Assembly: GCF_963662255.1 (NCBI RefSeq)
Contig: NC_085052.1
Span: forward strand, 13,305,151 to 13,369,150
Reading direction: 5' to 3'
Source of the DNA: Cinclus cinclus
Taxonomy: Eukaryota; Chordata; Aves; Passeriformes; Cinclidae
Length of the DNA: 64,000 nucleotides
This document shows, one piece after another, positions 13,101 to 21,960 of this stretch. The stretch's first letter is position 1. Each line of letters starts with the position of its first letter. The position numbers were made by a program, and so were the translations under genes. The notes under the pieces are model-generated. The model did not search any database. It saw nothing but the letters and a program-made list of their open reading frames with translations, and was not told the origin of the DNA.

Positions 13101-16100
13101 GATTTTTGTTTTCAACTGTAAATACTCCCTAGACTAGTTTTTTAACTTATGCCAGCCTCCCAGGGACCATCAGTTTAAGATCTACTGTGAGAACTATGCA
13201 TATTATTTCTTTAAGAACACTAACCATAAACAATTCCAGCCTTTGCTTTCTCAGTTGCACACAGTATTACAGAAAAACCTCTCAAAAGTAAAAACTAGTG
13301 TACACCTCATGTAACATTAGCCAGAACATGCAACAGAAACTTCAGCTCCTGAGTGAGTCAAAGCCAAGCTCGACAAACTCAAGTTATTCCATATTGCTAA
13401 GAAATCAAAGTTATCAAGAAGGTCCCGTTATCCATCATTTTCAGCACCATTCTATTTACACAGTAATATTTTAGCTTAAATACCTACTCAGCTCATATTT
13501 CGCCTTCAATGAGCAATCTACCAGGTTCCTACTTAAAATTGCTATTCTGAAGGATGGTGTGCCCATAAGCTTGTCTAAACTCTCTCCCCAGCTTGAACTC
13601 ATTACTCAAATAAAATACAGTATCTCTCTGGATATCTTACTCCCTCAAATGCAAGAGCAGCAATTTGGGAGATTGCTCCTGACTTTTGGGACATGCACCA
13701 AGAGCAAGTGGTACAGAAGAGACATGACTAGTTAAAACCCTTAAGCTGACACAGAGACTATAAAACTCTTCTTCAGCTAAGTACAAATTTCACAGCTGTG
13801 CAACGCAACACATGCAGCCATACTGCTTCTTCTGCAGATGTTTAGATATCCAGACCTCCTGGTTCTGCAATATGGCCTTGCCTTTTATTTGTTGCCAAAC
13901 TGTCTACCCCACTGGAGTAAAACTGCAACTCCCCCCAGATGTTGGATCTCCACCCAGGGAAAAGAAGTGTTTGTTTTTCAGGTATTCTCCATAGGATTTG
14001 GTATGCTGTTTCAAGGAACTGGAGACTTTTTGAGCCTTCTATGAAGTTAAAAGTAATTAAAGGAATCATCATCCAGATACATCTCAAGGTTTCTTCATAA
14101 CCACTTGTCATGTAGCTTGGTGTGTTACCCATGATTGAACTCCCTAGGACCAATAAAGTGCTGACCAATGCTAAAGGCAGCTCTCAATACTGGAGTTGTT
14201 TGAGAAAAACTTGAAAATAGGACACAGCACAAAAGTACATCCTAGAATTACTAAAAAAAAAAAAAACCCTGTTCATAGCAAATCTAACAGGACTGAAATC
14301 CCTGACAGTTCATGATACTCAAGCAGCCTTCCCTTCTCTGAAATCCTCTGACCTAGCAAATCTTTTCCATAGCTATTTAAGGATCTACATTCCTCCACAG
14401 GGGGAAGTGGTCCTCACACACACTGCACCTGCTCTGCTGTACACCTGATCCCTCCTGCAACTGCAGGAGCAGAGTATCACCTTATTCTTAATGAAAAATG
14501 CAGAACTTAATTTCCTCAGGAGACAAAATCATATATCATAGTAGACAAGAGTCCAATGTACAGCCATTCTGCAGTGTGTATTCCTGCTGACTTCTAAGGG
14601 AACTGTGCTTAACTTCCAGCCTGTGAATGCTGAGTGGGTTGAAGTGCTGGCCTGAAAACCCAACACAAGGATTTTCAGCACCACCAAATTTGTGCTCCTG
14701 CCGGCAGAAGCCATAGTTGTTTCTCTAAAGTTTATGCATCGATGACACAGCAACATCAGACAGCAAAATAGGGGTCAAAACCTGCCATCCCTTCCTCTGA
14801 GTCATGTCACCACAGTGTTTGTGGAAACAATACTGAGTCACTGAATGACAAACAAGTTCCATGCTGGCAGCTAAAGAGAAGCCATAGGAAGGGATTCATA
14901 GATCCTAAGAACACAAACTTCTCTTGGGATCCCTAAATGAGGAAGGAAAGACCACTTCGTGAGATTGCCTCAAAGTGGTGCTTCGTACACAGCCAAATTT
15001 GAGAGAGGAAAGGCAAACTCCGGATCCTCACCAACCAGTGCCAAGGCCCAAGCCCCAAAGGCACTTCATCTAGATTGATGCTGGTGTCATACACACTGCA
15101 AAGCCTAGAGGGTTTGACCCTATTCCTAACCTATGTTGTGCTTGTTGATCTGAGGGAAAAAATAAAGACTCCAGGAAAAAAAAACTCAAACAATTCCTAC
15201 TCACGAAACTTTAAAACCCAGAAGCCATGAAAAGTCTAGGAGTCACTTTCTCTGTGCCAGCCACCACCATTTATACCAGGAAACTGCTCTGGGAGAACCT
15301 AACACACATGTGTTCCTGGGGGCCCAGAAAAGCTCCTTCACCTAAGAATGCACTAAGCCCACTCTCCAACCTTTTCCCAGGATTCCATCCCAGGCCTTGT
15401 TCCCTTGCAGCTTTTTCTCTGAGGTGTTTTCAAGACCATGGTAGGGGTCACTGCTCAGAAGCGAGGAGGGCATGTGGGCATACAGGATCCACGCCAGCTG
15501 CACACAGCAGCTCTGTCTCCTGTGCTCCAACCTCCCCTAGACTGAAACCCCCAAACCTCAGTGTTTGGAGGGGTTTGGGAACTGAGAAGATCACAAAATC
15601 ACTGAATTATTAGGGATGGAAAAGACCTCTGGATATAATCTAGTCCAATCTCCCTGCCAAGGCAGGGTGACCCAGAGCAGGTTACACAGCCATGAGTCCA
15701 GGTGAATTTTGAATGTCTCCAGACTCCATGCCCTCCCTTGGCAGCCCATTCCAGTGTTTTGCCATCCTCAGCATAAAGTTCTTCCTCATGCTGAGGTGAA
15801 ACTTCGTTTCAGTTTATGGACAGTACTACTCATCCTATTGCTGGCACCTGCCTTTCAGATACTTATGTGCACTGATGAGATCCTTTGCAGTCATCTCGAA
15901 ACAGCTCTGACTCCCACAGAGTCTCCCAACAGGGAAGATGTTCCAGACCCTTTACCATTTTTCGTGGCCTCCACTAGAACCTCACCCATAGCTCCTTTTC
16001 TTTTTTTGTATTGAGGAGTCCAGAACTGGACTCAGTTCTCCAGATGTGGAGAGGGCTTCTCGCTCCAGCCCTCCCGCTGGCTCTGCCAGTCAGACACCCC

Positions 16101-16696
16101 GCGTACCCCCTCCAACCTTGCCCGCTCCCCGGCGGGGACACGAGGCGCCTCCCCAACCCCTCTGGGCAGCGCCGGGGCTGGGCCCCGCCGCCCTGGGGTG
16201 CGCCATCGGCCGCTCCCTCCGAGGGAGGCCCTTCCTTTGCCCTCGCCGCCCCTCTTGGCGCAGGGAAAGGGCGGCGCAACCGCGCTTCGGGAATGGCCCC
16301 GCGTCCCCCGCCCCTCACGGCCCAGCGGCGGCCACGCCAGGAGCGCAGCGCGGCCCTGGCAACCGGCTGGGCCGCGGCATCCCCGGCCTTTCCCGGCCGC
16401 CGCGGCCGCCGCCCCCCGCCCTTCCGCCGGGAAGGCCGCGCTTACAAGTCGGTGCCGAGCTGGGTGAAGCCGGAGTTGAGGCAGCCGCGGGCTATGCGCC
16501 TCCAGAGGACATCGCGGCTGCTGAGGAAGCGCAGGCGGCGGCAGACCTGGGCCAGGCGGCCCAAGGCCTGCGCGTCCAGGTAGGAGCAGATGAGGAGCAG
16601 CAGCTCCTCAGGTAAGGCCCAGAGCGGAGAGGGGGGGGAGGCGGCCCGGGATCCCCCCTCCGCCTGGGGGGATCGAGGGCTGCCCTTCCTCCCCAT
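1..16696 (-). CDS. FBXW4: FBXW4 (dactylin), partial: coding exons 1–4, 3' part off the left edge
   Basis: F-box/WD40 protein, thought to act as a substrate-recognition subunit of an SCF (SKP1–CUL1–F-box) ubiquitin ligase. Joining 16446–16696, 5276–5371, 2436–2621 and 1128–1260 on the minus strand gives 222 continuous codons, with phase preserved at each junction (2+1, 2+1, 2+1 nt). Residues 1–25 are a low-complexity leader. The F-box (about 26–70) begins [14 protein letters not shown] and is followed by [11 protein letters not shown] and LWRRIAR. Residues 88–115 are the family linker ([13 protein letters not shown]). Two WD repeats follow, with cores [20 protein letters not shown] and [20 protein letters not shown]. 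The family is about 410 residues long, so roughly half is present; the remaining WD repeats should lie left of base 1. In mammals rearrangements here cause SHFM3/dactylaplasia, probably by mis-regulating neighbouring FGF8. Identification is from memory of the family and very secure. Confidence 0.97.
1128..1260 (-). CDS. FBXW4: FBXW4 coding exon 4 (second WD repeat)
   Basis: This 133-nt exon lies between acceptor TTTTTCAG (ending 1261) and donor GTGAGC (1127–1122). It encodes [20 protein letters not shown] followed by [12 protein letters not shown] and [12 protein letters not shown], ending in phase 0 at Lys222. SRDRTAK is the end of a WD blade; the following VW should begin the next exon, outside the window to the left. 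Confidence 0.97.
1261..2435 (-). other. FBXW4 intron 3
   Basis: GT–AG intron of 1,175 nt between exons 3 and 4. No repeat or RNA gene is recognised in it; open frames are short and unconvincing. Confidence 0.9.
2436..2621 (-). CDS. FBXW4: FBXW4 coding exon 3 (first WD repeat)
   Basis: This 186-nt exon has acceptor TATTTGCAG (ending 2622) and donor GTAAGT (2435–2430). It begins with the T of split Asn116 and encodes [19 protein letters not shown], then a strand-rich stretch and the first WD repeat core (GHQEDVCRF … NSHIVSGG). It ends with GG of split Gly178. Together with exon 4 it completes the blade as [11 protein letters not shown]. Confidence 0.96.
2622..5275 (-). other. FBXW4 intron 2 (GC–AG)
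   Basis: Intron of 2,654 nt starting GCAAGT and ending TTTGCAG. No recognised repeat or RNA gene; all frames are short. Confidence 0.88.
5276..5371 (-). CDS. FBXW4: FBXW4 coding exon 2 (linker), GC donor
   Basis: This 96-nt exon encodes [13 protein letters not shown], then [15 protein letters not shown], the conserved linker between F-box and WD repeats. The acceptor is TATCTGCAG ending at 5372. The first base completes the split codon 84 (TT|A, Leu) and the last two bases (AA) start Asn116. The only donor that keeps phase with exon 3 is GCAAGT at 5275–5270. The nearby GT (CAA|GTGGCT) would shift the frame and match the donor consensus poorly. Confidence 0.92.
11632..11790 (+). repeat. Ancient MIR/CORE-SINE-like remnant
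   Basis: The order of motifs matches the core and tail of MIR-type SINEs as I recall them: GGCTCTGACACTGACCTGCT, then a CTCCCTGCCTCTCC-like stretch, then AGGCAGCAAGCTCATCAGGG and CAGAGACTG, then CCTGTACAACAGCTGGCA. The copy is strongly diverged. Ancient SINEs of this kind predate the amniote radiation. Confidence 0.5.
15588..16052 (-). repeat. CR1 LINE 3' fragment
   Basis: The plus strand reads as the reverse complement of a CR1 3' end: GGGATGGAAAAGACCTCTGG, TCTAGTCCAATCTCCCTGCC, TTGGCAGCCCATTCCAGTG, CATAAAGTTCTTCCTCATG and TCCAGAACTGGACTCAG. The element is therefore in minus orientation. It stops where the FBXW4 CpG island begins and has no intact reading frame. Confidence 0.88.
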
Positions 16697-16985
16697 GGAG
16701 CAGCAGCTCCCGCCCCTCCTCCCCGGGAGCCGGAGCTGCTGCTGCCCGGGGGAGGCCAAGCCATGGACGGGGCAGCCGCTCCCCAGTCACATGGGGCAGG
16801 AGCCGCTGCCTGTCACTGCCCCCTCCGGGGGAGGAGGCGGCTGCCGGGACCGGAGGGGGCACGGGCCGCCGAGCCCACCCTCGTTAGTGGATTAATTCAT
16901 TAACGGGAGCCGCTGGGACTCCCCCTGTGCCACTTGCCCTCCCCCACACCCCCTCGCTACTCCACGACCGGCTCGTGGGTCTGCG
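16050..16985. promoter_or_regulatory. FBXW4: CpG-island promoter of FBXW4
   Basis: This is a dense G+C and CpG block covering FBXW4 coding exon 1 and the sequence on both sides. There is no clear TATA box upstream of the ATG at 16696, as expected for a housekeeping-type island promoter. The transcription start is not determinable by eye. The two largest plus-strand frames here (about 190 codons each) are by-products of high G+C. Confidence 0.85.
16446..16696 (-). CDS. FBXW4: FBXW4 coding exon 1 (F-box exon)
   Basis: The exon encodes residues 1–83 plus two bases of codon 84 and ends GACTT before a consensus donor GTAAGC (16445–16440). I place the start at the ATG whose A is 16696, giving [15 protein letters not shown] then the F-box. 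The same frame stays open upstream to about 16790 but has no ATG there (only a TTG at 16757–16759), and an in-frame TGA closes it. The start context has a G at +4 but a T at −3, so it is only moderate. The F-box hydrophobic core (LLLLICSYL) and the LWRRIA helix are intact, and the end [12 protein letters not shown] is the family's usual continuation. Confidence 0.93.
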
Positions 16986-17065
16986 TCTTCCGATCTGGGA
17001 TTAGAAACGTCACCTTATCCGAGTATTCGTTAATAACGTGAACAATTAATGGTGAGGATGGTGAT
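16880..17065. promoter_or_regulatory. Homeodomain-motif cluster at the FBXW4 promoter edge
   Basis: A set of TAAT-type cores: GGATTAATTCATTAACG (16889–16905), GGGATTAG (16997–17004, bicoid/OTX-like GGATTA), CGTTAATAACG and ACAATTAAT up to 17050. It contrasts with the surrounding G+C-rich sequence. Function is inferred only from motif density. Confidence 0.4.
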
Positions 17066-18340
17066 CCCAGATAACCAGAACATCTGCCTCACCACCTGGA
17101 GCAAGGTATACCAGCTAGGTACTGCACCCCTGCAAAGGAAGGTGAGCAGCAAGGTGATTAATGCTCATTAATTATCCTTGACCAGGGTCAGGAGTACCTG
17201 TCACCCATGAAGTGACAGCAGGGGTCATCTAGTGCTGCACAGCAGTTTTCAACACTCCCAAATTCCTGTGACACATAAAAGAAAGGGTCTTCCCCACGTA
17301 AGAGCAGGCCTTTCTACAATGGATCTCGGGCTGGCTTTTCACCAGCACCCTTCCTGCAGTCCATTCCCTCCTCCAGAGCTCCACAGAGTGGGATCTGAAA
17401 AGTGCTCACAGTTCACACACGTACTTACACATACACAAAGACACCACCTAGAAAGAACAGTTCATAATAACTGAGTCATTGTTGCCATCCACAGGAGCCT
17501 GGAGTACTGACAACGCAGAAGGATTCTGGTCCAAAATGGCAAAGTAGCTCTCCACAGACAGAGGAGCAGGAAAATATGAGTCTAGTGTTGTGTTATTTTT
17601 TCTTATAGTACTTTCCACTCTACAAAAGCCTGAAATGTTGGGGAAATTTCTCCCTCAGAATAAAAAAAAAAAATAGATAAATTATAAGAAGCTTATAATC
17701 TGGCTAGAATGCTTTGCACAGGTATCACTTAGCCACCACAATCTACACCTCATTTTGCAGGGTGGAGTAGGATAATAAATTTCAGCATATAATGAGGTTA
17801 CCATAGTAGACAGGCCATTTGACAGTACTTGCATCCTATTCCAGAAGGTCATCTTGTCTGTCTAATCACAAACTCCCAAATACTTTTATGAATAAATCAC
17901 CATGTCTGGAAGTCTCGTATTTTAGGGGTTCAAAACTGCCAGATAAGGAGCTCTCTGGTCCATTTACACCGAGTTTTAATATACCCTGGAAGTCAGGGAA
18001 GTTTCAGAAGGCAGCAGATTTTTAATCAGCATTTTTAAGGGGTGATGTCTGAAGTAATTAAAAATTCCTCAACCTGAATTTGAGCTCAGGTGAAATAACA
18101 GTACATTGAGTACAGGACTTAATTAGCAAGGTGAAAGGGAGATAATACAACAATTTTTGCTTACGATTATGCAAACTTTGTGTGGATGCAATTTTATGTC
18201 AATTTTGTATCTTTCTGATGGTATGAAACTTAGTTCTTTTTGTAACAGACTACAATATTGTCTGAAATATTAAAATTACTAAAAGCTGAGTGACTTCTCT
18301 GCCTTGAATTGTTATTGTAAAGACATACTTATTATCAAGT
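17066..18340. other. Intergenic DNA, no gene seen
   Basis: Unique-looking sequence upstream of FBXW4. Frames are short, and no RNA gene or clear repeat is recognised apart from a short A-run near 17660. Confidence 0.7.
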
Positions 18341-19170
18341 TGGTCTTTCCCCAGTAGGATCCCACAGAGATTGCTTATGCACCCTACACTATTTAATATT
18401 TTTACTGACAATCTGAAAAAAATCTGAAATCCTTCTTAGCAAAGCTTTTTAGGATGCACAAAGCATGGGGCAGGAGGCAAAGGATGCTTATGGCTGCATA
18501 CCCCTGAGTTAAGTTTAGGCATAATCACATCATATGTATTTCAATCAAGCCAAATGTAAAGTCTCACATCTTGGAACAAAGAATGTAGGTCACACTGAAA
18601 GGATGTAACTCTATCCTGCAAAGCTGCAATTCCGTAAAGACTTCATTAAGATGAATAATCAGCTGAACGTGAGCTCCTTCTGCAGTGCTGTGACCAAAGG
18701 GCTGGGCTAGTGCTGTCCTGGGAAAAAAACAAGAGCTGTGAGTTCTTTTACCTCTGATTTTGACTCTGTTGTGACTGTTTTGGAAATAATTTGTCCAGAT
18801 AACACTTCAAGAAGGATGTTTAAAGGGGTTTCAAACAAGAGTAGTAAAGAATGATTACAGGACTGTCAAACATGTTTTGTAGTAAGACCCAAAAAGCTCA
18901 ATCTGTTTTAGCTTTCTAAAGAGAAGGTTAAGGTGTGAGGTGATCATACCTTACGAGCACTGAAACAGGAAAAAAAATCTGGATCTTCCATTTAACAGAC
19001 AAAGAGATAAGATCTCTTAACAGATGGTGGTGGGAAACAAATTAATGAATAAAGTGTGCTTTTGTAGTGAATAGAATCAACTGTTGAAACAGCTTACCAA
19101 GATTTATGGTAGGTTCACCATTACTGGACTTATAAAAAACAATACCAGTTGGGTTTGGTTTCAGGGATTT
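18340..19170 (+). repeat. Old, diverged CR1 LINE copy (sense orientation)
   Basis: The sequence follows the order of the CR1 reverse-transcriptase C-terminal region and 3' UTR: a CCACAGAGATTGCTTATGCA stretch, TTTAATATTTTTACTGACAA, CAGCTGAACGTGAGCTCC, CTGTGACCAAAGGGCTGG, TAGAGAAGGTTAAGGTGTGAG-like text, and GAAACAGCTTACCAAGATTT ahead of GTTCACCATTACTGG. Many indels and stops show it is long dead. The typical octamer tail is not preserved. The right limit is approximate. Confidence 0.75.
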
Positions 19171-20751
19171 TTCCTCAGAGAGAGAGAGAGATGGAGGAGT
19201 TTGACCACAACTGCTAAAACTTAACCAGGAACCGATCTGGAGAGTCCTAACTCAGGATATCAGACCAAGGCAGTCCAAGGGCTCTCTTCCTCTGCAGAGG
19301 CACCATGTGCATAGTGCATATCTCCCTGCACCATATGGCACCCAAATTCCAGTGGACAGTCTCCCGCCTGTGGCTGTGCTGCTGTTTAAGGAAAACTACT
19401 TGGTGCAAACCAGAAGGAGTCTGGGTGCAAAGTAACACATGCAGTATGACCCTCTGGGATACCAGGTCCAAGGTATGGGCAAGTGCATGTGAGGAAGGGG
19501 GACCTTAGTGCCCTCCAATTTGTAACCCAAGGTATAAACAACTATGAAATATTTGGTTAGGATGAAAGGTGTTTACACCCAATAATCTTGGAGAAGGTCA
19601 ACTATGCTCCAAGCAGGGGACACAGAGCAGTATGAGGAAAAAAATTACAATACACTGCTCTTATGTGTGGCATTGTTTTCAAGTATGGATAATTGACATA
19701 CAATATAGCAACAATAATTATTTTTTGCCCAAAATGTAGATGTCATCAATTACTTTCTCCTGGTTCTTTTAAAAGGGAAGTATACCAGCAACTGCATCCC
19801 CTTGCACACACTTTCTCAGGCATGGTTTTGGATACTACCTGTTGCAGAGCTGTCAAAGCTGTGCATTGCAGACTAAGAACCCCATGGCCTTAGCCTTTGT
19901 AATGTGCTGATGTAGGTGTCTGCAGGAGCAAGAACCAAGGAAGGTTCTGAACCATTCCTAAAACTGTATGTGTAGCATGATTATTTCCACTGTATTGTTC
20001 ACACTCTAATAAAGGTGTTTAAGCAGGTGCTCAGTGCAGTGCAGTGTAAGCATAGTAATAAATTCCTGAGTCTTACAAAGATCCCAGTCCTTTTCATGGC
20101 TCATGACCACTCAGAACCTCTAGAAAAGGGGGGTAGGACTCTGTGCTGAAGTAGCAGACCATTCCAACATCATGGCTTGCTGGGTTTGTAAACTAAAAAT
20201 CAGAGGGCATATATCTACAAAGCCTTAACAGTAAAAGTCAATAAAATCCAGTTTGGACAAACACCATTTGAATACCTGCCTGTCATTTTTTTTTTTCTGT
20301 CTTCAAGGGGTTTTATTATTTGCAGTGCCCTCAAATACACCTTTCCAGCTAAAGACACATTCATGTGGACAGCTCTTTGTTTTGTTTTTCCTTCCAACCA
20401 ATGCCTTTGTGTATTTCTGAAACTTAAGACACCTCCTCTGCTACTATAGTACTTATCTGTAACACCATCGCTTTGAGGGATTAAAGCAGGTTACTTGTTA
20501 CACACTTAGATCAAGAGTTATCTGAGTAGAAAGTCTATCCCGTTAGGGTTGGCGGAATCTGGTTTTGATCTTGAGTTGTTTTGATTTTCTGTAAGAGCAA
20601 GTAACATGTTATTTTAACTTCTGAATAAGGTGTGCTACCTGACTGCGTCTCTTCTGTTTGGCAGAAAGGATTAGAAACCTCCACAGAACTTGCACTCTAT
20701 TAAAGCAGAGTGCTCACCATTGAGAACTGAGGAGCTGAATTGTTTTCAGAT

Positions 20752-20753
<2 letters not shown>
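19171..20753. other. Intergenic DNA, no gene seen
   Basis: Contains a short (AG)n tract at 19175–19190. No coding frame or RNA gene is supported. Confidence 0.7.

Positions 20754-20786
<33 letters not shown>
20754..20786. repeat. (TG)n microsatellite
   Basis: Uninterrupted TG dinucleotide repeat of 16 units, read directly from the sequence. Confidence 0.98.
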
Positions 20787-20787
<1 letters not shown>

Positions 20788-21129
20788 TTTCCCACATCAA
20801 AGACTTTGATGGAAGCTGTTCACGCTATTGTCAGGAATGCAGGGATTGGCACAAAGGTGATTAGCAAAATTGCTTTTCTGTAGGAGAAGCACAAAAATTA
20901 TCAAAGGATTAAAGAGGATAAAATTAAAAGGTTATGCTCAATTTGGGGGCAAATTTTCTGCTTTTGAATTTTCTCTCAGATTATATATATTGATTTGGTT
21001 TTACCTATAAAATATTTGCCAGAAGAAACCAGGATTAGAAGCTGTTTCATATAGGTTCTGTTAAAGGGAGATGAAAAATCTTCCCTTAAAAAATTCTCAA
21101 CAGACCGTATTCCAAACCCCATCCACAAG

Positions 21130-21300
21130 GAGCTTTTGATGAGTACTAAGAGCACACAGCTAGCAGCCATCCCTACAATGTTCTTAACAGCCACAGAATT
21201 GGGACCTTTAGTCATGATTATGCTGAAAATTATGATAACAAACAATTCCATAAATCAGTTTGTCATCAGTGATGCTGTTTGTTTACTTTCCTCACCGCAC
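21130..21300. promoter_or_regulatory. Candidate conserved enhancer, FOX/SOX/homeodomain-rich
   Basis: A repeat-free A/T-rich stretch with many recognisable cores: TCATGATTATG, AACAAT (SOX, 21241–21246), TCATCAGTGATG, and TGTTTGTTTAC (strong forkhead site, 21276–21286). It lies in the FBXW4–FGF8 desert. Enhancer function is inferred. Confidence 0.35.
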
Positions 21301-21659
21301 TCTGCTGACAGAGATACTAAACTGAGGGGATCACTTTCATTATCCACTTGCTAGGCACATGCACTGCTTTTGTATTTTGATCAAGCAGCTGAGCTTCTTG
21401 AATGGTTAGGGAAAAAAGGCAATAAAAAGGGATTCTCAAATATTTTAGTGTATCAAAATGAACAGAGCCTTCCAGAATCTTTCTTGCTTAGCAAAACTGC
21501 AGTGCAATAAAAAAAATATATCACCTCCCACAGGCAGCATAATTGTCATATCTTGCTAGTTCAGACTCCTGTTTATTGTGCATTTTATTTTGAACAGTCC
21601 TCTATTATTCACTAAGTACAAGCCATATACCTATTTCTTGCCTCTGCATTTTGAGTTTT

Positions 21660-21960
21660 GTTTGTTTGTTTTACTAATCTGTTCTTCCCAGGAAGTCACC
21701 CGGAATATTTTATTTGTTTTAAACCTCATTTATCAAAGTATTATCTAAAGCATCTGTTCAGAAAATGTTCATTTTAACTGTTTTCCCAACAATGACCTTC
21801 TTCCTCCCCCCCAGGCCACATCAAGTTGTCATTCACCAGACAGCTGTGGAATTTGGAATCATTCCTTTTAAATGCTTTACAATTCCAAATGGTAGATTTC
21901 TAATGGCACAATATGATTGCCACAAAGATCTTTAAATTTCCCAATCCTCCAGGCTTCAAA
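21660..21960. promoter_or_regulatory. Candidate conserved enhancer, TCF/TEAD-type motifs
   Basis: Repeat-free block with ATCAAAG (TCF/LEF, 21732–21738), CATTCC (TEAD, 21860–21865), AGACAGCTG and several TTTAAA/ATTT runs. It resembles vertebrate developmental CNEs in texture only; no alignment was possible. Confidence 0.35.

Larger units (their letters stand above)
5372..16445 (-). other. FBXW4 intron 1
   Basis: An 11.1-kb, mostly A/T-rich intron. It contains a MIR-like SINE remnant (11.63–11.79 kb) and a CR1 tail next to the promoter (15.59–16.05 kb). The block at 12.6–13.5 kb is notably A/T-rich with little simple repeat and could hold regulatory sequence. FBXW4 introns are known hosts of FGF8 limb-ridge and midbrain–hindbrain enhancers in mammals, but I cannot assign any specific known enhancer here. 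Confidence 0.85.

Noticed and set aside
16011..16615. Two ~190-codon plus-strand frames in the FBXW4 island
   Set aside because: They are antisense shadows of the F-box exon and begin inside the CR1 fragment.
16757..16759. TTG start giving an N-terminally longer FBXW4
   Set aside because: Vertebrate initiation at TTG is rare, and an in-frame ATG lies 61 nt downstream giving a leader of normal family length.
20754..20786. TG and CA tracts as CRISPR-like or tandem gene repeats
   Set aside because: Simple dinucleotide microsatellites with no spacer structure.
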